A stretch of DNA of 64,000 nt from Rhopalosiphum padi (lineage: Eukaryota > Arthropoda > Insecta > Hemiptera > Aphididae), in contig NC_083598.1 of assembly GCF_020882245.1 (NCBI RefSeq), positions 78,497,714 through 78,561,713 of the forward strand. Direction: 5' to 3'. Position numbers and translations under genes: made by a program. The notes beneath the pieces are model-generated. The model was not told the origin of the DNA. It saw only the letters and a list, made by a program, of their open reading frames with translations, and ran no database searches. This document shows positions 11,458 through 22,800 of this stretch, piece by piece (positions within the stretch are counted from its first letter, which is position 1; every line of letters starts with the position of its first letter).

Positions 11458-14400
11458 GGAGGCGCACTGTAATAATCGGTTTACGTACTCAGTTTAATAG
11501 TGTTTCCTAGTGCGGATAGTGGTTAATTAAAAATATAATTTCGATCCGGTTGTTTGAGATACGTTTACCAAAACAATTTTGTCAAGAGAAGAAAACAGCG
11601 AGACGATCATTAAAATCTTACTGAAAAGTTCATTTTTTACTAAGAATCTTTTGAAAAAAGTAATACTATCCTACATTGAATGCATCATAATTTAGTCAAA
11701 AAATTATTATGAACAGTAATATGCATGTATTAAAATATGAAATTGAAGAGGTAGCAAAAAATATTATCAAAACTATAAACATACGAATAATTGAGTACTA
11801 CAACAAAAAAAAAAATAAAACAAAAACCATACTATAATGAAATCGCCAAATAATATAGCAGAATAAATATCTATTTAAAACGTAACAATTAAGTACCTAA
11901 GCATTAACAATAAAACTATGTGAACGAATTTGTTTAAGTATTCGTATACCTATATAAAGCAAAATTTCGATAATTTATGTATATCTTGGTCAGTAAAAAG
12001 TTAATTTTACTAACCAAATTACATAAATTATGTATGTCATATTTAAAAAAAATAATAATAAGCAGTTGAATAGCAATTAAAAATGTAAAGAATATTTTTC
12101 TCAGGGTATCTATATGGTAAAATCATAAGACACTACTTATTAGTTAAAAGAAAAGAAAAGTTGATTATTTTACATTATCTACGCTAACATTTATGTAGTC
12201 TACACAATTCTGTACTCCGTAACAATAATAAGTACATGGTTATAATAATATTATAGTAGCTATATATTAGTCTTATCATTGTTATTTTAGCAGTGTCAAA
12301 TGACCATAGGTTAGGCCAGCTAGGGTATTATAATTAGTATACCTATTTAATTTAATGGTAATGAATAATAATTTAATATATATTAAGTATGATACTAAAA
12401 TATAGGTTAGATAAGTTATATTATGGCGCGTGTATAGGAAAACATGTATAAAGGGGATAAAATGTTTTATCGGTAAAAAATTAGGTACTTAGTTGATACC
12501 ACAGCATTTATGTAGAATACTTATGAAACAATAATTTAATAAAATATAGTGACCATGTTAAAAATGTATGATTACATGTTGCAATCAACAGGAAGCTATA
12601 TCAATCGGAATTTTCTATTTAACCGGATTTAAAGTGTATATAAACTATATAAATAAATTAAAATATTGTATTTTATAAGCACACACGATGAGATTAATAT
12701 ACGTTCTTCGTGAGTTCATATAAATTTGAACAACTTATTACTAATCAAGAATAGGAATACAATGATAATATAATTTAATTATATAAATAATATTATATAC
12801 TATTATTTGGTATAGTTATTATTATATTAAATGGAAGATATATTGATCTAAGAATAATGTTTTGAGCCCATATAATATAAAATTATAAAATACAAGACGC
12901 AAAAAATCTTTAATAATTTACACATTGGTCGAGTAATATATGAATCGAATATATTGGATTATGAATGAACCATCTTTGAAACACATGTTACAGGCAGATG
13001 ATAAAGCAAAAACTAATGATATTCTTATAAATTATTATAGTCACTTTATACATAGAATATAAAAATTAACTTGCCTATTCCTGACACAATGAACTTATTT
13101 CTAAGTAGCCGTAATACTATCGTATAAACTGTATTGCCATTATGGCTTAAAATATATGTCAATTACATCCATCTGTAGAGTGTTGTAAACCCAAACTTAA
13201 AGTTTAAACCTAAACGACAGAACCAATAAAATAAACAAAAAACTTATAAATTATCAGAACACTAACAATTTTGAAACTATGCTACTCGTAACCAACAGTC
13301 ACAAACTATACAAATTAAAGTTTTAAATATCCAACCGAAACTCGACGAATCACAAAATAAGTCGTATGAGAGCTGAAACCAAAAATCTACTGAAGAATTT
13401 TCCAATTAGAATCATATACTTAAAGATTAAATATTAATAAGAACACCAAATTTATGAAACATTATGTACCTAGATATATATACTTATTTTGTTTAAAATT
13501 TTAAATATTTATAACAATTTTTCTAATGGTGTCTCAACTTTATCAATCACATTATATTATTTTAACAAATTTACTTATTGTTAAAAAAAGTTTTTTCTTA
13601 ATTTTGATTAAAATGTAAAACACGTCTCGGTTATTTAGCACCACAGCATAGATGCCAATGTCGACGCTGCGGCGATCGATATCTATTGTGTTATTATTTA
13701 TTAATTTATTATTAATATATTCTAATTAAATATTATCCATAGCTAGGTCTATGAAATATTTGAAACGTGTCATTATTATTATTATTACTGCTTAATATTC
13801 ATATTATTCTGGTCACCCGCGGTGACACACAAAAGTCGACATTTTGAAGCGTAGTGGTTCAAAACTATTAATACGATGACGAGGTACCTTTAGGTATATG
13901 ACATTCACAATTATTTATTTCGGTTTATACTGACCAATCAATCGATCAGGACTAGCAATAATGCATATTTTACATACCATTATACTCAGACACTGAAAAT
14001 ATTAGAACACGCAGGAACCTCGCCAAAGCCACAAGGACTTAAAAATACAACACCAATCGGAAATGATGTTTTAATATTACCTACGCATTACAAAGGAACC
14101 CTATGTTTTTCCTCGTTTTAATAATCGTTTTGATCTTTTGAATTGTTATTTTATTTGTCGTAATTTATAAATGTATGTTGAAACTTGTTACGAAACAATG
14201 TAAATTGTTCAATTGGTTTTTCAACTCGCCGAAATACTGAAATCATAATCGAACAGAAATAATATAAATTCCAGTCCCCGACTGTATAGTATTATAATTT
14301 ACCTATACTCGGAGTGTGTAGAACACTAAAAATATTGTATTACTAGACCGTTGAATTTGTCGTTAAAGCACATAATTTGCTTACGAGAAAAACAATTTAA

Positions 14401-14489
14401 TTAATAAATAATGAATAAAAATACGAGAGAGAAAAAAATACAACTGATTATCGATCCGGACTCCGGAGTGGTCGAAAACGAATGACCCA

Positions 14490-15110
14490 ATGACGTGGTG
14501 CTGCTGTTGGTGGTGTTGGTGGTGGTGGTAGTGGCGGCGGTGGTGTGATAATAATACCCTTCGGGACATACCGTTATACGGCATAATATTATAGTCAATG
14601 GGCGCCCCACGCACGCCGCCATGAAATACTTTACGTGCCGTTTCGACCGCCGCCACCGCCACCGCTCAGTGAAAATCGGGAGGCGGTCGACCTTTGTTGG
14701 CCGTGACCGCGAAAACGGCGGCTGCGGTGTAGGCAAATGCCGATGCCGATGCCGCCGCCGCCACCCGGCAAGGCACGCGCCACGGCACACGTTCGGCGTG
14801 ACGTCACGGCCCATTCACGAGAAAACGGGGCGCGCGTGCGCACACGGACGACATAATAATACGATATACCTATATAATAATTATGTGAGGACGACGCGCA
14901 CGGCCGGCGACGATCAAAGACTGCGGGGCCGACGACCGCCGCCGCCTCCGAGGTGGGTGCGCGCGCGGACGATGCTCGACTGTCTGCACGAGGGGTGAAT
15001 TTCGAGAGCGTGCGCAGACATTTTTGAACGATTTTGAGACGCGTCCGAGGGTGACCTTGCGGCCTAGTATGTGTGTTCGCTTAACCGCGCGAGTCGCCAT
15101 CATCCATCAA
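14490..15110. promoter_or_regulatory. Intronic CpG island with a CRE
   Basis: This is a sharply bounded CpG-dense block inside the long intron. It contains a perfect CRE (14799-14806), repeated CCGCCG tracts, and a 13-mer CCATTCACGAGAA at 14811-14823 that recurs in the CpG island at 48.0 kb. Open frames on both strands (for example an ATG in good context at 14621, 125 codons) are arginine/proline-rich and typical of stop-poor GC DNA, so I do not call them genes. The block could be a third EGR promoter, the promoter of a noncoding transcript, or a CpG-rich enhancer. TCAGTG at 14666-14671 would fit an arthropod initiator on the + strand, but it lies upstream of the CRE. Confidence 0.5.
14799..14806. 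promoter_or_regulatory. CRE palindrome (TGACGTCA)
   Basis: This perfect cAMP response element sits in the intronic CpG island, 5 bp upstream of the 13-mer shared with the 48-kb island. All three CpG islands at the EGR locus contain at least one perfect palindromic CRE. Confidence 0.6.
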
Positions 15111-15465
15111 ATTTTTTAATTAGGTGAAAATATTTGTTGATTCCGTAATAATAACAATAATAATAATAATAATATTTTTAGTGAATAAGATTTCTATGTG
15201 TACACTTCTTACACGCATTGTTTAGTTATTTTCAACGACTTAATCGATATTAAACTGTTATTTAATAATAATATAATAAAAAAACAAAACTATATTAATC
15301 GAATGTATATACGTATTATAATATGTATATGTCAAAAAGTTCCCTTTTACTTATCAAATCGTTACTACATATATATATATATATATTTGTAATATCACAA
15401 TATAACCGCGGTTACAACAAAGAAAGCCATATTTAAATATACGTATTTTAGCCACTGAATGTGCG

Positions 15466-15492
15466 CGGTATATATATATATATATATATATA
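15466..15492. repeat. TA dinucleotide microsatellite
   Basis: A run of TA repeats follows the sequence gcgcgg. Several shorter TA runs lie nearby (15.37, 15.56 and 15.69 kb). Confidence 0.8.
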
Positions 15493-17024
15493 CTATATGA
15501 TATATATAGACAACCGCGTCAATCATAAAGCTTGCGGATAATAAAATGCGACGGTGCATATATATATATATTTATACCTATACATAATATATTGTATATT
15601 GGTTTAAACTTTAGAGCATCGCAAGAGAATGCTGTGAATTCTCTGCTCGCTAGTCAGAGTACGCGAAAACTACGTCATGTACCTATATAAATATATATAT
15701 ACATACCTATATAATTTTCATCTGCGGTGTACTGATCGCGATAAATCATCCGATGACGTAGGTTTAATTCCTCTTCCCCGCGGTACCGCCGATGTGCTGT
15801 CATAAATGCACGTGCGATTTTCACGTGTGCATATGCTTAGGGCAAACAACATCACACAACGAACACAATTTGTGAAATACGTATACATTATATTATTTGC
15901 TTTGAATGACATCTGATATAATATATAGATATATGTACTGTTAATTGTAGACAAAATATGTGCGTGAAAAAAATAATAGGTAATATTTTATATACCTAAG
16001 ACTGTATTATGATATTTTCAAAACAGTTTTCCTCTTAACGAAGGATACCTACGTCATCCATTTATACGATATATAGTGTACGCGCATTTGTCCTCTTTTG
16101 TATAGCACTTTTATAATTTATTCATTTATTTTCTTTTATAATATGGTTTTTATTAAAATAGTTTATACAAAATAATATTTACTATTTTATCATCTTATTC
16201 AATATTAAAACGGTCCGTTATCCTGAGTTATACGTATAATATAATATGTAAACTGTTTATAATCCATTAAGTATTAACAGAAATTATGACGTATTTTGTA
16301 CGACTTAGAATTTCCACCTAATTTTATACTTTAAGTAAAAATCAAATATAAAAATGTCATTTCCTATATACTTAACTATATATAGACCTAAATATAAAAG
16401 TTATATGTAATGATTATATTTACTTATATAATTATTCAGTTTTAATTTGTTTCTGTACATCAATTTGTCTTAACAAAATTTTCAATTGTTATAAATACTT
16501 GAATATACTAACTCAAATATATTATTATACAATATGTTTTAATATAACAATATATTATTGCATGTTTTTAAACATAATAAATTATACGATTTATATACTT
16601 TAAAAGAAATTGATATTTTTAATAAAATCATTAAAGTTATGTGTAATTCTTACATATACCTAGTTAATAATATGAGCTTTGGTAATAGTACTCCATTTAT
16701 CTCTATAGTCTCTGCAACTAAGACATACCTTAACTTTTTTAATTGCATAATATAGTTATTTGTAAACTCATTTTCTTTACTTTAGACCACCTACATTTGA
16801 CAAAGTTCACTCTTTTTAAATATTAAAAAAAATATATCAACTGAATTTCATTTGAAATAAAAAAAATTATTATTTGTTAGTTAATTAGCTTTTTTTCCTT
16901 TTTATACAAGTTAATTTTTTTTCATGGATTGGATTTTTTTTCCCCTTTGTAGATGTAACATTTGCTTTCTTGAGTTATGTAAAATAATGAAAACTTAATA
17001 AAAAAAAATTGATTTTAATATTTT

Positions 17025-17037
17025 TTGTTTCTTATAT
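17025..17037 (+). repeat. Left target-site duplication
   Basis: TTGTTTCTTATAT directly abuts the poly(T) that represents the element's poly(A) tail. It is identical over 13 bp to 18527-18539. Confidence 0.85.
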
Positions 17038-17265
17038 TTTTTTTTTTTTATTTTTATTTAGAACTTTCAGCTACAGCTATTATAGTTCGACAATTACAGT
17101 ATACAATTAAATTAATAATATTAAACATGATAATAATAAATCTGATTAATACAAATAATGATAGACGGTAGAAAATGATTTCGTATCCAATTAAGATTAA
17201 GTAACATAATCACAGAATATTTAATAACAACAGTTTAGATATTTATGATTTCGCGAAGTTTGCAA

Positions 17266-18465
17266 TTAAGGAGATAAGGTATTCTTAGAAAGTAATGTGT
17301 TTAATAGAGAGGATAAAAGAGAAATCAATGGAGTAAAGAGGGAATTAAGTTGCGTAATAAATTGGGATATAATATTGGAAATAGGTTCAGAGTTTAAATT
17401 ATTTGAATTGCCCACAGTTGCTTCTGCATAAGTCCTAGGTACTCCTTTGCGTCGGGTGTGAATGGACGGGGGCTTATCTGAGACTGGCAAGACTCTTGTG
17501 AGCACTTTAGTGCGTTTTTTGATAACGGATTGATAAACACGGCATCCTTTGTAGTTGGCCGTGTGGACCTCAGAACAGAGCGCGCATTTGGCTGGACTAG
17601 CTCGATCCTTGATACAGTCCTCGGAGCGATGGTCTCCACCGCATTTGACGCATCTAGATTCATGTTGACAGTAGTTATCGGTATGGCCAAAGGCTTGACA
17701 ATTGTGGCACTGTGGTGGACCACGACGGGACAAATGAGGTTTCTCGATTATAACTTTGGTATTAAGTAGCGAAGTAATATTAAAGATATCATTGTTGTTA
17801 TTCTGACGATTTAAATCAACAAAAAATAATGGGAGACCGCATTTATTTTTATTTTTGACATTAATGACTTGTTTCACCGAATGTCCTTCCTCCGACAAAG
17901 CCAGAGAAATTTCCGAACACAGTGTGGAATGGTGGAGATTTCGTATTGCGACTCTGAATGAGCGATTAACGTGAGCTTGAAAGGTATGGAAACTAGAATC
18001 AGTATCCTTGAGATGAGTCAAAATAGTATTGTAGTTATATACACCCCTGGGATAAACGATTAGGTATGATTTAGTGGACTTACAGGTAAATGCGTTAGGA
18101 CCAGTTATCTTTGTTAGTACATTTGTGAAAGCGGAGAAATTTGAGATGTTGGAGATGTAAAACGGTGGAGCCCGTGGCGTGACGTCTTGTACATCGAGCG
18201 TTGGCTGCTCGATACTTTGATTTGCAGGACCCGGTTTTTCGTTACAAGCTGATGCACTGTTGGTGGATGTGATAAATACGGTGTCACTAGAATCCTCGGA
18301 GTACAGAGCAGCAAACCGATTAGGTGTAACGAATATTTTTGGTTTTTTATCGGCAACTTTTGGAGAAATTGACGAATTAGAAAGATTACGTTTGTTAGGC
18401 ATAGACGTTTGGAGTGGACCGCCACCGGTGTCGTGGACTTTGTCTGCCATATTATCGGACGGCAA
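17266..18465 (-). CDS. Gag-like ORF1 protein of a jockey-clade non-LTR retrotransposon
   Basis: This is an intact 399-aa ORF on the minus strand. Residues 1-100 are polar and low-complexity. Residues about 155-245 resemble the domain that precedes the zinc knuckles in jockey-type ORF1 proteins (PRE_C2HC). Three CCHC knuckles follow: residues 253-266 (CX2CX4HX4C), 272-284 (CX2CX3HX4C) and 294-308 (CX2CX3HX6C). Residues 355-395 form a serine/leucine-rich hydrophobic tail. Such proteins bind the element RNA, self-associate and accompany it to the nucleus. The start is the first ATG, 61 nt from the element's 5' end. No reverse transcriptase follows: the stop is followed by a short tail and poly(A). 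The frame has no breaks. Assignment to the jockey clade rests on the three-knuckle pattern and the PRE_C2HC-like region. The alternative of a domesticated gag gene is argued against by the flanking target duplications. Confidence 0.85.
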   Translation of the reverse strand: MPSDNMADKVHDTGGGPLQTSMPNKRNLSNSSISPKVADKKPKIFVTPNRFAALYSEDSSDTVFITSTNSASACNEKPGPANQSIEQPTLDVQDVTPRAPPFYISNISNFSAFTNVLTKITGPNAFTCKSTKSYLIVYPRGVYNYNTILTHLKDTDSSFHTFQAHVNRSFRVAIRNLHHSTLCSEISLALSEEGHSVKQVINVKNKNKCGLPLFFVDLNRQNNNNDIFNITSLLNTKVIIEKPHLSRRGPPQCHNCQAFGHTDNYCQHESRCVKCGGDHRSEDCIKDRASPAKCALCSEVHTANYKGCRVYQSVIKKRTKVLTRVLPVSDKPPSIHTRRKGVPRTYAEATVGNSNNLNSEPISNIISQFITQLNSLFTPLISLLSSLLNTLLSKNTLSP

Positions 18466-18526
18466 ACGCGATAACGGAACTCATAAGCAACTACGTGCGT
18501 GCACATTGAGCGTTATAGCCGGACTG

Positions 18527-18539
18527 TTGTTTCTTATAT
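18527..18539 (+). repeat. Right target-site duplication
   Basis: The second copy of TTGTTTCTTATAT lies immediately outside the element's 5' end (CAGTCC on the minus strand). Confidence 0.85.
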
Positions 18540-18952
18540 ATCATTTAATAAGTTTAAAAAAACTGATAAATTTGCTAGTCTTTTGCTTTATTAATAAACT
18601 TAAAAAAGTATAGAAATATTACTAATAATGTATTAATTTTTTTAATAATAATAAACTTAAGTTTATAAATAATTTGTATAGTTATAAATAATCTTCAAAA
18701 AGTTCTAATTTAAATTTTAAAAAAATATATAAAAATATAGTTAATACTTAATAGTAAATAAATAATTCACGAATATAGATGATAAATACCGTTATTAACA
18801 AATAACTATATAAACGTATATTATAGCTGCAGTTTAAAATATTTGTTCAATTTAAAATACTATGGTAAATAATATATTATTATACATAAACAGGTACATT
18901 AATGCTTGTATGTATATATAATGAATACCATATAATGAATAATATAGGTATA

Positions 18953-19005
18953 TATAAACTAAAATTGTATTATATAGGTCCTATATAATACAATTTTAGT
19001 TTATA
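18953..19005. repeat. 53-bp perfect palindrome
   Basis: The two 26-bp arms (18953-18978 and 18980-19005) are perfect reverse complements separated by a single T. Each arm contains AAACTAAAATTGTATTATA and, near the centre, a TATAGG edge. Symmetry ends at the next base on each side. Arms this long and perfect are not expected by chance even in AT-rich DNA. It could be a fold-back remnant of a transposon or a recent inverted duplication; no gene is associated. Confidence 0.85.
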
Positions 19006-19877
19006 GAATAAGCAAACCTAAAACTACGGTATAAACATCCATGGGCTATAATATCTTCTGAGGGTGCAAAACAGGCTAGGTCAAATAATCATATTATTAT
19101 TATTGTTAACTTTCGACTACGAATAAGTTAGAGGAGTCAAATAAACAGTATTTAATATTTATATATTTTATTTTATCGATGTCGGTGAATATCGTGAATA
19201 TGTCGGTTTTGGTCGTTTTTATTATTCCCGCAGAGGTCTGGCGTGGATGATCGTCGAGTGCTTATACTTATATACAGCAGCAGTATTATATATATATATA
19301 TATGCGTCATATATATCATATTCTTGGACGTGGTGAGAAATGGCCGAACAGACGCCTTTAACAATGGTTCGAAAGAAAATTTACCTCGAACAATAAAACA
19401 CATATTATACAAAACAAACGCTTAGTCTATCCTCGGACGTCCATCGTATGGAGTATAGACGACAATATTGCTGCGCCGAGTATCGCGTTTAAGCAGCAGC
19501 TCCTATAAAGTAAAGCCGATTGTCTGGTGCGATAATAAGGTATAGGTACATATATATACACACGCGCGCGCCAACACACACGCAGTGGTGGCCAAACGCG
19601 AAGAGTTATTATCATTTTCGCGCAGTAACCCGCCGGTGCCTGTTTTGCACGTGCAGTATTATATCCTTATATATATATATATACATTATTATAGTACACA
19701 AATACATACAGATATACAGTCATCGTATTTACTGCGCGCTGTATGTATATACTTTGGAACAGTAGAAAGATTTAGGAGTGATATCTGATGGGAAGAAGGG
19801 TTGGTCTGAAGAAAAAGAGAAACCGGGAGGCGAAGAGTTGTCAATGAGTGAGTGAGAGAGTGTGTGACAGAGAAATC

Positions 19878-19890
19878 GGGGGGGGGGGGG
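19878..19890 (+). repeat. Poly(G) run of 13
   Basis: Thirteen consecutive G bases lie in otherwise AT-rich intron DNA, preceded by GAGTGAGTGAGAGAGTGTGTG-like simple sequence. The exact length may be affected by sequencing error. Confidence 0.7.
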
Positions 19891-22800
19891 TCAAAAAGAA
19901 TTTCTATATCTTACAATTTTGCACGGCAGAATATATAATATAAGACACCCGATAAAATCCATTATATTTTATTACTCACCGATGCGTATTATTATTATAT
20001 TATGCGAGCTGAGAGACTAAGACAACAAAATGAAAAGATGAAAAAATAAAAAGGTACATTTCGTATCGAGGTGGCTCATCGTATATATATATATATATAA
20101 ACGATTTATATGGCACATTGGCTTATGTGTATATATATAAATTTATTGTGATTGTGTATAATGCGCGTGTGTGTCATGACACAGTGTAATTCGTATTCAA
20201 CTGCCACCATTTAGATTTCATGTAATATTCACATAGGATTATGTAGTATAGCACATACAGTACACACGCATGCAAAGGAAAAATGTAGTTATTTTAATGT
20301 AATTCCGAGTTATGAAAGAATATCAGAAAGAATAAACGATTTCTTACATAAAACTTTCAGTCATTATTACGTTATTACATATTATATTATCGTGTATATA
20401 AAATACTATTACTATTATCATTGTAAACGCTTTAATGCGTATTATGAGTGCATGGTTTTCACTCCTTTCGACAACTATGCAGTAGAATAAAAATATATAA
20501 TACAATCTTTCGTGGTAATTAAAGAAAATATATTTTATCTATTTAAAATAAAATAATAATCAGGAAAAAAATCATACGATTAAAATCTAACAAACCTTAT
20601 ATTATATATAGTGCTACTCAACGCACCCAAACCAAATTAAAAAAAAAAAAAAAGTATAATAAAAAGTATATATTTTCAAGAATCCATGCGTATATTATTA
20701 CTATTATAATATAGTCAGTATATTTCTATTGGTTTCCCTTCTATAAGGTTCATTAAAAGATTTTTCAGGGTTTCTTTATATTTGTTTTCGATTGATTGAA
20801 ATTTGAAACATGTTTACTTATACGTTATATTGCGTTATACGCAAAAGCTTCGTAAACAATTGGAGTAGATTTTAAGAAAAAAAAATCTTGATACCAAAAT
20901 TAAAACAGAAGACGTCAATGTACAAGCAGAGATGAGAGATTCTTGTATATTTTTAGAGATTTGCGTCATTATATATTTTTCATTACACAAGATTATCACA
21001 ATAATAACGAAAAACATTCGCTATAGATTCTTTAAAATTTTTTTTAAAAATTGTATAAACTTTATAAAACATAAATAAACATCACAATAATAGTGTTATG
21101 TAAATCATAAGATAATTCGTTCAAATAGCTATAGTTAAAACAACGACATCAAAGGATAATGATGTTTAATTACTTCTTAAGACGTCTTAACCATTCACGC
21201 AGATAGATATTTATATGATACAGTATAACTTTGAAGAATTGTATCAAAAATAAAATATATTATTAATTGTAAAATAAAAATGAAAAATATTTCAAAGCGC
21301 AGATACATAATATATATTGTGTATGATAAATTTGAATATATGAATTATGATATACTGTAAATTACGTTTAATATTATGTTATAGTATTTTATACTCATAG
21401 CCGATAAGAATGAAAAAAGATCTCGTGTGTGCACATATTGTTGTGTCACGTGTGCAGTACCTACCACTCTACAATTACTGAATTCGGTAGAATACAAAAT
21501 AGCCAAAATAATGCTGTACTTAGGTATAATATTCGTTTAATCTCTAAACAAATGTATATAATATACAATAAGCTAGTACATATTAGTGAAATCGTGTGCG
21601 AAATACTCAAATCCCATAAATAAACACAATATTATTGATAGGACTAAATACATCATATTGAAGATAGGTGTCTACCTGAAATTATAATCTTGTAATACAT
21701 AAATGGGAGAATATACAATATTGAATAGACGAAAAAAGTTAAAATGTGAATCACCGAAGCGCTAAACGAAAAAAATATAACTGCGATATATTTTTTTTTA
21801 TTATTTGTTCACACAGCTAACACGACTTAGTCACGTACTCAAAATAACCGATCCGGGCTGTTAGCCAGCTTAATTTTAGAAGACCATATTCCGTGGGCCG
21901 TCCGAATTCCACAATACACTATCGCGCGTATGTTACGATGATAATATGTATTATATATACAAACACGACACACGCACAAACACAAATATATGTGCAATGT
22001 GCGTAGCGTAAAACTTCGGGGGCGAGAAAAAAAAACACACGATCACAATAATAATATTATGTAGGTCGCATTATACACATATGTGTGGTCGTGTTGTTGT
22101 ATTGGCAGAGTGACCGATATATCGGTATTGTACTGACCTACAAATATATCCGTTATAACGAGCGCGCGTTCCGATCTCACCTCCACCATCGTGTGTGTAT
22201 ATATATATATATATTTATAATAATAATAATATACAATTTCAATATAATAACATATATTACTGCAGAACAGAACACAAACGATAATATAATAGTAGGACGT
22301 ATACATACATATAGGATATGTTCCTCGGACAACGGTTATGGGATGCGTCGGGAAATCGGGGAAAGGCATAATAATATATTGTACATAGGTACAACGAAAA
22401 TAATATTAATTATTATTAATACTATGGTATTTGTAGGAGTTAGTATATGAACTATAATAATGGCATTAGCTTTATTTATTACACCTGTATGAATATAGGT
22501 ATTGCGTTTGTCAGAAACGTTTACAAAACGTATATACTATATATGAATATAGGTATATTTTGCGTATTAAACATCATATATATGATGTACGTATAATATT
22601 ATAATATCGTCTACGCAATGGTTATACAATTTTACTTCTTGATTTTGCCACGTATATAGTAATTGTGTAAAACACACCTCGTGGATTAATACAAAAAGTA
22701 AGTAGAACCTAGTATAATATATTAAATTATATATATAGTATATCCCTACCATCTAATATTGTTTGGAAAAGCGCATTGAAAATAAATCAAATCAATATAC

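Larger units (their letters stand above)
17025..18539 (-). mobile_element. ORF1-only non-LTR (jockey-like) retroelement with target duplications
   Basis: A complete insertion is visible. The direct repeat TTGTTTCTTATAT at 17025-17037 and 18527-18539 is a perfect 13-bp target-site duplication. On the minus strand the element begins CAGTCCGGC immediately inside the right repeat and has a 61-nt leader, a single 399-codon ORF and a 3' tail of about 230 nt. It ends in AATAAA-type signals and a run of twelve A directly against the left repeat. This is the signature of target-primed reverse transcription of a polyadenylated RNA. No reverse transcriptase/endonuclease ORF2 is present, so the copy must have been mobilised in trans or derive from an internally deleted RNA. 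The intact ORF and perfect duplication suggest a recent insertion. It lies antisense in the proposed EGR intron. Confidence 0.85.

Noticed and set aside
14381..15103. Open frames in the intronic CpG island, including an ATG in good context at 14621 (125 codons)
   Set aside because: Arg/Pro/His-rich composition on both strands, no domain, and no convincing splice signals. More likely a regulatory island.
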